Assembly (NCBI RefSeq): GCF_944324505.1
Contig: NZ_CALUWO010000001.1
Span: forward strand, 1 to 64,000
Length of the DNA stretch: 64,000 nucleotides
DNA from: an uncultured Desulfovibrio sp.
Lineage (GTDB): Bacteria > Desulfobacterota > Desulfovibrionia > Desulfovibrionales > Desulfovibrionaceae
Reading direction: 5' to 3'
In this document: in pieces, positions 34,501 through 40,352 of the stretch
Layout of the letters: every line of letters starts with the position of its first letter
How positions within the stretch are numbered: the stretch's first letter is position 1
The notes under the pieces: generated by a model
Databases searched by the model: none
What the model was told of the DNA's origin: nothing
The model's input: the letters and a program-made list of their open reading frames with translations, nothing else
Translations under genes and position numbers: made by a program

Positions 34501-35278
34501 GTGTGCTGCTGCTTCCGGGGATGACGAGGACTGGACGTCGAAGATCAGGAATGCCCTGCCGGCAAACAATCTGTTGCGGGATGTGGTCTGCTATGGTCTG
34601 CCTGCGCTGGCCGGAGTGAATATCGGCGGATCGCTGCGTATGGAAACCCCCTTCACGGAAGGCATGAAACGCGGCGAAACCTTCAAGGAGGCCATGACGG
34701 AAAGTCTGGGAGATCTGCTGGGCATTCCGTATGATCTGGCGGTGAACAAGCCGTCCAAGTTCCTGGAGGCCAGGCGTTTTGATGCGGACTATCGGGCGGT
34801 GGAGGCGCTGGTGCCGACCTTTGTCGCCAATATCATGCAAGCCTGGCGTCTGAGCACGGAGGGACAGACGACCATGCGCGGGCGGCCCATCAACAGCCCC
34901 GGACAGCCCGGCGCCCGGAAGCTCTCAACCGGTGAAGCCCTGGGCAAGGCCCTGGGCTTTCAGCCGACCAGCAGTGCCAAGAGCTACGAGGCCTATGCGG
35001 CTGACAAGCGGCGCACCCAGATACGTAGCGACAGGATCGATGATTTTGTCAATGAGGCGTTGCGTGATCTGGAAAGCAAGGGGCGCCCGTACATGATGCG
35101 TGAACTGCGCAAGGCCTTGCTGGCCTGGAATGCGACCATGGAAGCGGAAGGAAAGCCGGCCATGCGAATCATGCCCAAGGATGTGCTGCGGCGTGTGGCT
35201 GCCCGCAGGCGAGAGAACAGGCCCAGCAGGGAGCAGAGGGAGAAAGGCGCCGCCCAGATGGCGACGTGGGGAGTGTAG
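22580..35278 (+). CDS. Giant phage polyvalent protein (nuclease-like, methylase and helicase domains)
   Basis: 4232 residues from the ATG at 22580, which has GGAGA six bases upstream. In order: hydrophobic Gly/Ala-rich N-terminus (about 115-158), Pro/Ala-rich linker (about 350-650), a phage Barnase-EndoU-ColicinE5-like nuclease domain (about 745-875), an N6-adenine methylase core with NPPFG at 1221-1225, a low-complexity linker (about 1357-1506) that hides another gene, a strawberry-notch-like helicase with Walker A GDQTGIGKGR (1611-1620), DESH (1743-1746) and motif VI 'TLGRVFRTGQ' (about 2138), a second nuclease-like domain (about 2668-2810), a HENMVHH segment (2945-2951), a third such domain (about 3134-3280), and an LPD38-like C-terminus with a membrane segment (about 3952-3980). 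The methylase-helicase pair recalls P1 DarB. It is probably packaged and ejected to protect phage DNA. Confidence 0.9.
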   Translation: MAKETHRPTKSNYQDYLFDFSNVDFSQYAGPEDGQKAEEAPGFLSRLGNTALAIGEGLTMLPGGVVDTVRDAWRGGEIDVTDTEALREREARAREQAAYAQKYAGKAFDGVTDAMISMPYSLATMGASLGAGIPAGMVAGPVAGGAAGMAASGTMAYRASRQDFMENMLAETTRLLGRTPTQEEWDRVAREFDSEASQYGLWEAGPEALSNLFMARLLGPLGKRVFADGVGKAARRVAGLYGEELATETATQMGQGAIEADLGLRDEAPGFLQALGEVAPATFWQTTLMAGGKKGLDMLARRYGREQVAQEKDGATEVQADEQAASATREPMALPEGARLALPEAPIVMGTTDAGLGPIPSPSAEEVNARLWREQAARRGVEPLPGDPFTDPAAARETEDFVRRFEEAERLAGEEALLPDRSSPQGGMQLALESGQAVDLLAPPRQTGFLNALGQSALPVERENAGYVTVPAAPDMRAVSAAAPVASRMALPPANVVPTGAGNGTLPHVGLQETTALPAVSGAPAPLPTQAPLAHIQTTPRADVPAPAGAPAMPAPAAIVQEAQPAPQTGDMAAPAAMPVQLPVTPPVVPAPEAATMETPRQDVSPSMEERAASAQAAHEETAPLMYRGAPISRMPIGDDRRESQADSILQAAGQKAKNADDAQMQAAVADIQRERKHVGVTHDALWDRIHEEIFPYVQEGGSAQKASSRAELLEQLPREKRAEARRKTTPELREMVRAQTADPFGPAYTEFSGRPAEAIDYLLQTKGGHVPAAFHKEGLGDIDLPWGKAGKGGYGLAHIIERRNTQRKDGEDFVRRLPAIIAKGKTETREGFPGRVYVVSHEGSAEAVISLSYLGADRIWLLTGYEYRKTPSRQQSDDRPVTAFGNEQHIPSLHPDGEKNSRAGRGSRQAQTSTIGNAPADERFLSSSNSGAPEKMVTIPTVEVNEAAAPSGPADDAASGKAAVTLEGKQNTSTPPVAEQRKTILQSLPEALRKANRGAPLKKLKELAKQQESDGGQTDVGAQPEADNASYGTASAPDTVALAKHFAAAFLRDKKFGTIVEARREAASLLGGAVRPATEAAKAVDEAIELGVTLAARRIVADMRKRQASDADIYRALVSLYQRQPRLSVRTSTSVAQQAYSTPAPLAFVASRLAGIDEKSLVFEPTAGNGMLLMEADPKHTTANELNAARAARLRSQGFTVSERDAVDYAPSGMDVVIANPPFGRVKDADRRTKEFSVNGLTTKELDHAIVARALGALKQGGRAVLIIGGKQGNDASRSRKYRAADQVSFWNWLFGKYHVLDHFSVDGKLYERQGAGYPIDIIVLENSGTSRGRVFPGAALPRVYTSFGDLEEVLHGQVVDAAERTTGTDGPDTGRVGDGTDSQSGRADRAADAETAGVDRGRVRSRRDTGTDGARSGERLDPRVRDDRSAETGGGRILGSERPADESGNDVSSDAEGGRAGGTRQADLAADGHRGGTGERSGRDDAGRVGELGDSGDVRPELGVSSPARQQAGHKSKAVQKPKSTEFQVAYEPASTLPGMGTLVPRNMATAARQAMAELERRHGGIDQYVADQLGYPVKDLGKYFAAEQVDALGMAISNIADGSGFIIGDQTGIGKGRVNAGIIRWAKRQGYIPVFVTMKPDLYADMVRDLADIGMEGFTPLPTNAGLSGDDVILLPDGRTLKTKTAKAHEKVLREVMQNGMGAYDAVFTTYDQLNPVKGKDTFRRQFMMEIAPNAVFILDESHNAGGQASTRKKADAADDRAQFVRRMLQASRQGTFYSSATYAKRPDVMSLYFKTDMQYAADDMGKLAEAIERGGIPMQQVVAAELTETGQYLRRERSFEGAEVQTSTVSINKDRAEKTADIMRAIMAFDDAKEAAVEAADKEAAKTGGSVGDNKSTGKGGASSTNFTAVMHNVIAQSLLAQKVEAVVDAAEADIARGEKVVIALSNTMGSMIKEFAEQNGIAVGSPINFTFNDMFVRYLEKSRMIAIREPGQKVAKERRRLTDEELGPDGVRAYNEALAVIRNSDFGGLPVSVIDRMLAEFDARGIKADEITGRTERIDYTTAVPTYAKRTTGPSDRIRVVDAFNSGKLDVVILNQAGSTGISLHSSERFRDQRRRNMIIAQAESNIDVFMQTLGRVFRTGQVVPPTYQLIMSDLPAEKRPAAILAKKMSSLNANTTASRESDTSFRNIPDFLNKYGDRVARQVMADNPALSVKLGSPVGESTEDAMRKVTGRIPLLPVREQEQLYTLLETEYNDLIAQLEAMGGTGLEAKSLPLDARLLDEVEIVPAKEVGKDTPFAGAARIGTYDVKRLGKPWPSAKVKEMVQAADVPDMEKLFQEAQVWHDGKARDMSDEAAANQQNRLNFARDVIADAARMRPGTPVLISGENLLMEGVMLRLYHKGSAENPLALSTWKMDIALPDASRKITIPLSQTVRQEDSITVTPSYRDPAVLYGMFDSAQKESREKAHIITGNILAAFQQIDGKGNVITFQDHEGHTIPGIMLPKDTDPQKLLDGMDVSLSPDAAIRFLRELPGKAAVKTADKLLVLSHDGSDFTVSVPSSKAKGAQYFLNRDVLEAAGQDFIRSGQSMVLRHLSEGQAAGIMQALSDQGYGFVADNNRDEARKIMADTDSQALASLASRPARRPDTLPARFADMPMIEADSTQWFGPGKAIDTTPITETSEQTKALREAVKAWARERFPNGTTATNADTGWDVQITPKGVQDSLSHGFNALLARSVPFIPQIIEGGIHVDSIRKTPQLLSHIFAGKIRLDGQDYVVGFVLREDVNGNRFYDHELTKIISPDWLVPGHPSSEGPSSEGSSGHRTNRGDVMNILRERLGVNDKTGQVLFQIAGQFLPPKFKGRRAPSVEAVRRLADKMNGMAANAARIQVVENADALPKNLRDAYASQAARVEGLYDPAKDTVWLVAENLESLERAAEVWLHENMVHHGLRSALAPAQRRLLLNQLWLGMGGMKNERIRSIAQKYGRDPRGNEAERLLIMEEALANLAERRARGLLRTAQERSFWRRFVDALVRAWNGMVYALTGRMGRMGRSQMERLLDALQGHVMEGMPAAATGAALREELEGVGSLASLRTDRQEAARAAWEQLQKDMEAWGRQVDEFNPKASGADGQRSLLMVCQTPDVLRKLGAPDLPMSMTASNLAKILSDKQDHQLPKELVKQLPAALAAPVMVFESATTAESFVVLTELKHGGRSVMAAVHLDTERQNIRVNDIASAYRRGNEAWYLRQMEEGRLLYQDKKKSLAWARTNRLQLPKVRKLPARLSENRILTEEDVVKPADPGRGGENTPLASLASRPSGLTESVASGIRALRKVMGRGVSADVEDILSNREMGNLIPRHDLSLAERLFKLPHWVAKDHAGFARVYDRQLRRVEERSAALKASLEQVPLLFAGDASKRLSQKEQEQLAAMIWKWDGKQIGPIHAIEKFLVTGQTMNGRDVLELNPDYQKKFRAWLKGQPEPERVKQAFLQVREALDTAFLRAYNKMAAMADLADTDLEMYRTEFGSIHNYFPHQRTGKYFVTARVGRETVFRKHFDVPLGSSVREEWAKIVAEHRKDFPDATWDDPREVQKLPDDILGAPIDPQAMEQIISAAAARLGDGEQAERVRSTLLSGIADILKARGFGAHGIRRQNIPGFETQDVKGVLYSYMAGLNGWLTKMEAAADFAQALGKIDASASPRLWEYASQYTKDMLRNSDQIDRITGNIKSVAFAWYLGGNIKTAVVNLTQNAVVGVPRLQQYVTGGGARWLKSAMDTIGLSYSGKGMEGARKLTTEEAAMLQELYGNSVITDAYMEEVRGQVSASPTLRMWERFTRLLGWPMSKVEIFNRASLALAAYRAAKAGAFKAHALKTFGLHEGQKMTHEQARDFAAMLVRDTHFEYGRGNQPEFLRSNVAGRMLSPIFTFRSFGANILNLWWRALRYEGKEGRAFVAKSLGATVALGGLTAFPFYATLAALCAAASGDDEDWTSKIRNALPANNLLRDVVCYGLPALAGVNIGGSLRMETPFTEGMKRGETFKEAMTESLGDLLGIPYDLAVNKPSKFLEARRFDADYRAVEALVPTFVANIMQAWRLSTEGQTTMRGRPINSPGQPGARKLSTGEALGKALGFQPTSSAKSYEAYAADKRRTQIRSDRIDDFVNEALRDLESKGRPYMMRELRKALLAWNATMEAEGKPAMRIMPKDVLRRVAARRRENRPSREQREKGAAQMATWGV
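26649..27098 (+). CDS. Nested gene in another frame inside the polyvalent gene
   Basis: 149 residues in the +1 frame relative to the host gene. A full GAGGAGG (26636-26642) stands seven bases before the ATG. The product is acidic and looks like a folded protein: 'PALTVQIPDEWETEQIA', helices with Leu heptads ('DELIELLTLKLQALIED'), then 'EYWEVNGLLTNPEMTYLLM' and a C-terminal 'MTLEEWANSVTAGMYVPSWE'. The host frame over the same bases is a Gly, Asp, Arg and Thr-rich low-complexity linker between methylase and helicase. I do not recognise the family. It may be a regulator or partner of the polyvalent protein. Confidence 0.75.
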   Translation: MGKWWTPPSERPALTVQIPDEWETEQIASQDELIELLTLKLQALIEDAYDPEETLGQMVRDLENASILGYGMTDLQKLAEGEYWEVNGLLTNPEMTYLLMQKAGVPEGQDRLTWPQTATEEAPENGADEMTLEEWANSVTAGMYVPSWE

Positions 35279-35288
35279 GATGAACGCG

Positions 35289-35318
35289 GCCCCGCTTCCG
35301 GGATGGAGGCGGGGCTTT
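35289..35318 (+). terminator. Terminator after the polyvalent gene
   Basis: GCCCCGC (35289-35295) pairs with GCGGGGC (35309-35315) around a 13-base loop and is followed by TTT. It lies 10 bases past the stop of the giant gene and ends the rightward prophage transcription unit. Confidence 0.75.
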
Positions 35319-35656
35319 CTGTAGGCCGGGAAAGTGGTTTGAGTTCAATGCAGCGTACCAGGATTTTTTGCCGTAAACCCCTTCTACTCTTTGCGGTGAA
35401 TATTATCTGTTGGGCTTCATGGCAATCTGACAAGCGGAAAATACGCAACGCTGGCCAAGTGTTCCACAGATACGGCATTGCGTGATATTCATGCGTTGAT
35501 AGGCTGTGGAAGACTGTAACAGATAGGATTTTGCCATGTCGTCTGTGTGCCCGGGCACATGACCGGACACATTTTATGCAAAATTTGGACACATTTGGCA
35601 CATTTATCTAAAAACAAATCAAAATAAAACAATTAGTTACATAATAGTCCGCACTC

Positions 35657-35701
35657 CTTCTAAGCTCTTGGCCGGGGGTTCGAATCCTCCCGGGCGCGCC
35701 A
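35657..35701 (+). other. attR: 3' half of tRNA-Arg(UCU)
   Basis: The sequence begins at an anticodon loop CTTCTAA (anticodon UCU), continues through the variable region, a complete T arm with TTCGAAT loop, acceptor strand CGGGCGC, discriminator G and encoded CCA. The D arm and 5' acceptor strand are missing: the bases before it are AT-rich and cannot pair. A half tRNA gene between prophage and chromosome is the classic attachment-site duplicate. The intact gene should lie at the left end of the prophage, outside the window. The gap from 35319 to here holds no gene. Confidence 0.85.
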
Positions 35702-35843
35702 TAAGAATATCAAGGGGATACCTGTATCTGGCAGGTGTCCCCTTTTGCGTTCAGGTGCCGCGGTGCCGGTGCTTGCCAGATTTCCCGCCATGCTGCACAA
35801 TCTGCCATCGCGAAACGATGACACTGTCTTTTGGAGGACACTG

Positions 35844-36173
35844 ATGAAAAACGGATGTTTGGTGGTGCTGCTTGCGGCCTTGCTGTGCGGCCCTGTCATG
35901 GCACGGCCCGCCGCAGCGGACACGGCCACAGATATGGACAAGGTGGCGACCTATGCCGATCTTCTGGGGCGGGGTATTGGCTGCGGTTTTGGCATGAAGG
36001 AACAGACACGCCGGGTAGGCGCCTGGATAGACAAGACCTTTGCCGGTCCGGACGTGGGGAAGGCCAGAAAGCTCTTTGTCACCAGCATGCAGCAGGGCGC
36101 CAAGGAGCAGTCGCGCTCAGAGGAAAGCTGCGCCCGCCTGCGCAGCACCCTGGATGAGGTCACCTGGCCATAG
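35844..36173 (+). CDS. Small exported protein, unknown function
   Basis: The ATG at 35844 has GGAGGA six bases upstream and opens a signal peptide (about 1-25, 'NGCLVVLLAALLCGPVMARP'); the frame is open further upstream but without such a site. The mature part of about 84 residues has two Cys (in 'GIGCGFG' and 'ESCARL') that could form a disulphide, and is otherwise helical. It is the first chromosomal gene after attR. I do not recognise the family; a periplasmic role is inferred from the signal only. Confidence 0.7.
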   Translation: MKNGCLVVLLAALLCGPVMARPAAADTATDMDKVATYADLLGRGIGCGFGMKEQTRRVGAWIDKTFAGPDVGKARKLFVTSMQQGAKEQSRSEESCARLRSTLDEVTWP

Positions 36174-36775
36174 CGCTGGCGGTCGCGCGATATAGGTGCA
36201 GCGGGCACACTGCGATCTGTGACAGGACTCCGCAGCGGAACAGCCCGATGCCGCGGACTCCCTGCCGCATCTGACCGGCTGCCACCCAGAAGGCAGGACG
36301 GCTCTCTGCCGCCCGCCTCTGGGAAACGGCCGGCACATTGTAAAGGATGCGCTGTCCCGGTGCGCTTCCATGCTGCGGGCACGCCCCTGCCCTGCGCTGC
36401 ACCAGTCTGCTCCCAATGGTCTGCACTGCTCCAGACAGGTACGCTGACAACAGCATGCCCATGCGCATGCCGTTCACGACATATCCCTGCCCTGCCGAGC
36501 CTGCAACACAACGGGCGGCAGGAAGCCGCGGCTGCCCGGTACAAACAAGCCGGGCAGGTCCCCGCGGCATGAGGGCGCACCCTCCCCCGGCGGGGCCACT
36601 CCGGCGAATGCGGAACAACCGCCGTTCCGGGAAGTCTCTCCCGTGCCGCCCGTACTTCTTCAACTGGAAAGCATGACCAGGACGGCCATGTTCCCCTTTC
36701 GCTCGGCATGCCCGCCGCCATGGAGTGCGTGCCGGCGCCCGTCAGAATATGCGCGTCCCGCTGGCGCCTGTCGGC
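36174..36775 (+). other. About 600 bases without a supported gene
   Basis: Open frames exist on both strands, but their products are Cys, Arg and Pro rich and show no domain, and none has a good ribosome site with a sensible start. The stretch is GC-rich. It could be a decayed gene or a long non-coding region; I see no tRNA, repeat array or clear terminator in it. Confidence 0.4.
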
Positions 36776-38191
36776 TCAGCCTTCACGCCCGTAAGCATCG
36801 GCAAAGCGCACAATATCATCTTCACCAAGATAGGCACCGGACTGAATTTCAATGAGCACCAGGGGAATGATGCCGGGATTCTTCAGGCGATGCCGAGTAC
36901 CCACCGGGATGTACGTGGACTGGTTTTCCGTGAACAGGCGGGTATCCTCGCCATTGGTAATTTCTGCCGTTCCGCTGACCACGACCCAGTGCTCGGCCCG
37001 ATGATGATGCATTTGCAGGGAAAGCTCCGCTCCAGGGTTCACCACGATACGCTTCACCTGAAAGCGATCTCCCCGGGCCAGCGACTCATAGCTGCCCCAC
37101 GGGCGCTGCACCAGCGTATGCTGGCGGCACTCCTCCCGCTGCTTTTGCTGCAACTGCCCCACGATCTTCTTGACATCCTGCACCCGATTGCGCGGCACCA
37201 CCAGAACGGCGTCCTGCGTTTCCACCACCACCAGATCACGGACATCCAGCGCAGCCAGCAGACGATGGCGGGCGTTCAGGTAGCAGCCCTCGGTATTTTC
37301 CAGCAGCACATCCCCGGCCACCACATTGCCGTACGCGTCCTTGCTTCCTGTCTGGTACAGGGCCTCCCACGAGCCAAGGTCGTTCCAGCCCAGCGTCAGC
37401 GGCATGACCACTGCCCGGTCCGTCTTTTCCATGATGGCATAGTCTATGGAATCGGCAGGTACGGAAAGGAACGCCTCCCTGTCAGGACGACAGAAGGCGG
37501 CATCCTGACGGCGCCCCAGCCATGCCTGGCGACAGGCCGCATCCATGGACGGCGCATGGCGTGCCAGTTCTTCCAGAAAAACCGAAGCCCGCAAAAGAAA
37601 CATGCCGCTGTTCCAGACAAAATTGCCCTGCGCCAGCATGGCTTCCGCCGTGGCCCTATCCGGCTTTTCCACAAAACGCGTCACCGCGTAGCCCCGGCCC
37701 ACGGCCCTGCCCTGCTCAATGTAGCCAAAGCCCGTTTCCGGCCCCGACGGTCTGATACCAAAGGTCACAATGCGCCCTTCCACTGCCAGAGGCGCGGCAT
37801 CCTGCACTCCCTGGCAGAAGGCAGCGTCGTTGTCCAGCAAATGATCCGAAGGCAGCACCAGCATGAGCGGGTCCTCCCCCTCCTCCGCAAAGGACAGCGC
37901 GGCAAGGGCTATGGCCGGCGCCGTGTTACGCGGAGCAGGCTCCAGCAGAATACGGGCTTTCTGCTGGCAGGCACGCAGAGCGTCCAGCACGTAGAAACGA
38001 TGCTCTTCGTTGCAGATGACTGTCGGCGTCGTACCTGCTGGCAGCTCCCGGACCCGCTGCAATGTCTGCGCAAAAAGCGTGGGCTGATCGCCAAATGACA
38101 CAAACTGCTTGGGATAGCACTCCCGCGAAAGAGGCCACAAACGGGTACCGCTGCCGCCACAAAGAATAACCGGTGCTATGGTATACTGCAT
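36776..38191 (-). CDS. manC: Mannose-1-phosphate guanylyltransferase / mannose-6-phosphate isomerase
   Basis: 471 residues from the ATG at 38191, which follows AAGGAG; the frame is open a further 11 codons. The N-terminal nucleotidyltransferase domain (about 5-285) has the signature 'GGSGTRLWPLSR' and the 'FVEKPDRATA' motif; the C-terminal type II mannose-6-phosphate isomerase cupin (about 315-465) has 'PWGSYESL', 'KRIVVNPGAELSLQMHHHR' and the metal-binding His residues. It makes GDP-mannose from mannose-1-phosphate and can feed mannose-6-phosphate. It points away from the gmd operon, with the shared promoter region in between. Confidence 0.96.
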   Translation of the reverse strand: MQYTIAPVILCGGSGTRLWPLSRECYPKQFVSFGDQPTLFAQTLQRVRELPAGTTPTVICNEEHRFYVLDALRACQQKARILLEPAPRNTAPAIALAALSFAEEGEDPLMLVLPSDHLLDNDAAFCQGVQDAAPLAVEGRIVTFGIRPSGPETGFGYIEQGRAVGRGYAVTRFVEKPDRATAEAMLAQGNFVWNSGMFLLRASVFLEELARHAPSMDAACRQAWLGRRQDAAFCRPDREAFLSVPADSIDYAIMEKTDRAVVMPLTLGWNDLGSWEALYQTGSKDAYGNVVAGDVLLENTEGCYLNARHRLLAALDVRDLVVVETQDAVLVVPRNRVQDVKKIVGQLQQKQREECRQHTLVQRPWGSYESLARGDRFQVKRIVVNPGAELSLQMHHHRAEHWVVVSGTAEITNGEDTRLFTENQSTYIPVGTRHRLKNPGIIPLVLIEIQSGAYLGEDDIVRFADAYGREG

Positions 38192-38629
38192 CTTTTCTCC
38201 TTCTGTTCCCCGCCGCATGACCATGCCCTGACCCTGCCGGCATACACCAAGGAAACAACCTGACGCTTACGGCCTGCATGCCGCACGGTGCACCTGCCCG
38301 CCTGTCAGACGTGTGGTGCATGTTCTCCCATCAGACCACGAAGGCCAACCATCATGCTGATGGTGAAAATAGCGGTCATGCCGGGCTTTGCCAAGGGCTG
38401 CCTGAACGAAAAAATCTTCTCGTGCAGCTACGAAAGAAGACCTGGATACTTTATGGGGGGTGTATACTCATACGCCTTGCTAATATGCCACATTTAGTAT
38501 AAGGAGGACATGTCTGAACAGGACCTGAGGAATGCTCGCTGACGTTTGCCGACAATCAGACCATGTGCTTCCTTTCCTCTGGTGTTTTATCAGGCATACA
38601 GACCCATCTGAAAAAGGATGGTCCCCGCC
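38192..38629. other. Divergent control region between manC and the glycan operon
   Basis: About 440 bases, AT-richer towards the right. It contains a TATACT box (38463-38468), and a ten-codon minicistron behind AAGGAGG at 38510-38542, but no larger gene. Promoters for manC (leftward) and for the cupin-gmd unit (rightward) probably lie here; the sequence does not fix them. Confidence 0.5.
38510..38542 (+). other. Possible leader minicistron, ten codons
   Basis: An ideal ribosome site (AAGGAGG, 38501-38507) is followed by ATG at 38510 and a stop after ten codons (MSEQDLRNAR). The strong site with so short a frame suggests either a leader peptide or the start of a gene that was lost. It carries no run of one amino acid that would suggest attenuation. 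Confidence 0.3.
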
Positions 38630-39091
38630 ATGCAAAGTTCCTATACCAGGCCATGTGAAATCATTTATATTCGACACGACGGTATCCTCTTAGCAGTTAT
38701 TGTCCCGGCAGCCTACACGCGTGAAGGAATACATTTTTTTACTCCTGAAACCTTCTCTCAACAATTAGGATATATGCGCCATCCAACTGGTCATAAAATT
38801 CAGCCTCATGATCATAATCCTGTACCTCGTACCATTGAATGGACACAGGAAGTTCTTTTTGTCCGCTCAGGCAAAGTGCGCATGGATATTTATGCCCCTG
38901 GTGACCGTACCTATCTGGAAAGTCGCATTCTCCTTCCTGGCGACGTAGTTCTGCTGGCTCATGGGGGACATGGTTTCGTCATGCTGGAGCCTTCGGAGAT
39001 GATTGAAGTCAAGCAGGGACCCTACGCCGGCGAACAGGACAAGGAACGCTTTGCCCCTGTTCTGGAAAAGGACGTTTTCATCAAGAACTAA
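38630..39091 (+). CDS. Cupin-fold protein in glycan locus
   Basis: 153 residues from the ATG at 38630; a second in-frame ATG at 38618 is possible. The core (about 45-125) is a single-domain cupin with '[14 protein letters not shown]' and '[14 protein letters not shown]', giving His residues that could bind a metal. Such small cupins occur beside sugar-nucleotide genes in other bacteria, sometimes as isomerases or epimerases, but the family here is not one I can name. The gene is AT-richer than gmd and fcl. Confidence 0.7.
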   Translation: MQSSYTRPCEIIYIRHDGILLAVIVPAAYTREGIHFFTPETFSQQLGYMRHPTGHKIQPHDHNPVPRTIEWTQEVLFVRSGKVRMDIYAPGDRTYLESRILLPGDVVLLAHGGHGFVMLEPSEMIEVKQGPYAGEQDKERFAPVLEKDVFIKN

Positions 39092-39135
39092 TTTCCCCGT
39101 TTCCCCTCGTTTCCCCTCATACATTCGAGCGACAC

Positions 39136-40281
39136 ATGAAAAAAGCACTGATTACGGGCATTACTGGACAGGACGGTGCCTACCTGGCTGAATTTCTTTT
39201 GAATAAGGGCTATGAAGTGCATGGCATCAAGCGCCGCTCCTCCTTGTTCAATACGGATCGTATCGATCACCTCTACCAGGGCCCACACCAGAAAGGTCGC
39301 AAATTCCTGCTGCATTATGGGGATCTGTCCGATGCCGGCAATCTGATTCGCATCATGCAGGAAGTGCAGCCTGACGAAGTCTATAATCTGGCGGCGCAAA
39401 GCCATGTGCAGGTTTCCTTTGAGTCACCCGAATATACGGCCAACGTAGACGCGCTCGGTACCCTGCGCATGCTGGAAGCCATCCGCATGCTGGGTCTGGA
39501 AAAGCGTACCCGTTTTTATCAGGCATCCACCTCTGAACTGTTTGGTAAGGTTCAGGAAATTCCGCAGACGGAAAAAACGCCCTTTTATCCCCGTTCCCCC
39601 TATGCCTGTGCCAAACTGTATTCCTACTGGATCACGATCAACTATCGTGAGGCCTACGGCATGTATGCCTGCAACGGCATTCTGTTTAATCATGAATCCC
39701 CGGTACGCGGCGAAACCTTTGTGACCCGTAAGATAACCCGTGCACTTTCCCGTATCCTGCTGGGACTGTCTTCCTGCCTCTATCTGGGCAATATGAATGC
39801 CAAGCGCGACTGGGGCCATGCCCGCGACTACGTGGAAATGCAGTGGCTCATGCTTCAGCAGGAACAGCCGGAGGATTTTATCATCGCTACGGGCCGTCAG
39901 TTTTCGGTACGGGATTTCGTTAATGCCGCAGCCGCTGAACTGGGTCTGGTCCTGACATGGCAGGGGAAGGGTATAGACGAAACCGCAACTGTCTCAGCCA
40001 TTGACACAGACAAGGCCGCCCAGGCTGCTCAAGGCAAGCAGCTGCGCATTGGTGTCCATGTGGGAGACACCATTGTGCGTGTGGATCCGCGCTATTTCCG
40101 CCCCACTGAAGTGGATACCCTGCTGGGCAACCCGGCAAAGGCGCAGGAAAAACTGGGCTGGAAGCCACGGACAAGCTTTGAAGAGATGGTGACGGAAATG
40201 GCCCGGCATGATCTGGAGCTGGCCCTACGCGATGCTGTGGTAGAGGATGCCGGCTTCACCAGCTTCAAGCACGAGGAATAG
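39136..40281 (+). CDS. gmd: GDP-mannose 4,6-dehydratase
   Basis: 381 residues, a normal length. It has the Rossmann NAD(P) motif '[15 protein letters not shown]' at the N-terminus, the '[17 protein letters not shown]' catalytic region and the '[12 protein letters not shown]' Tyr-x3-Lys pair, then the substrate-binding '[16 protein letters not shown]'. It turns GDP-mannose into GDP-4-keto-6-deoxymannose, the branch point for GDP-fucose (fcl, next gene) and for GDP-perosamine-type sugars (aminotransferase at 51.2 kb). Confidence 0.97.
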   Translation: MKKALITGITGQDGAYLAEFLLNKGYEVHGIKRRSSLFNTDRIDHLYQGPHQKGRKFLLHYGDLSDAGNLIRIMQEVQPDEVYNLAAQSHVQVSFESPEYTANVDALGTLRMLEAIRMLGLEKRTRFYQASTSELFGKVQEIPQTEKTPFYPRSPYACAKLYSYWITINYREAYGMYACNGILFNHESPVRGETFVTRKITRALSRILLGLSSCLYLGNMNAKRDWGHARDYVEMQWLMLQQEQPEDFIIATGRQFSVRDFVNAAAAELGLVLTWQGKGIDETATVSAIDTDKAAQAAQGKQLRIGVHVGDTIVRVDPRYFRPTEVDTLLGNPAKAQEKLGWKPRTSFEEMVTEMARHDLELALRDAVVEDAGFTSFKHEE

Positions 40282-40352
40282 CGGGGATCCTGGCGGACGG
40301 CGTCTGAGGACCGAGACGTGTATCGCCGGCCCCTTGCCACAACGAGGGCATC

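Larger units (their letters stand above)
1..35701. mobile_element. Podovirus-like prophage, right-hand part (left end outside window)
   Basis: A continuous block of virion genes (portal, scaffold, major capsid, neck, fibres, nozzle, internal virion proteins), an rha-type regulator, cargo genes on the opposite strand and a giant polyvalent protein ends at a half tRNA-Arg gene that I read as attR. Beyond it the genes are chromosomal. No tail tube, sheath or tape-measure gene is seen, which fits a short-tailed phage. Integrase, terminase and recognisable lysis genes are not in the window. The virion genes look uninterrupted, so the element may be intact, but its left half cannot be judged here. 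Confidence 0.9.

Noticed and set aside
35600..35701. A complete tRNA-Arg gene
   Set aside because: Only the part from the anticodon loop to CCA is present; the 5' half cannot be formed from the AT-rich bases before it.
36160..36663. A 167-codon minus-strand frame in the gap behind manC
   Set aside because: Cys and Arg-rich product without domain or ribosome site; probably chance in GC-rich DNA.
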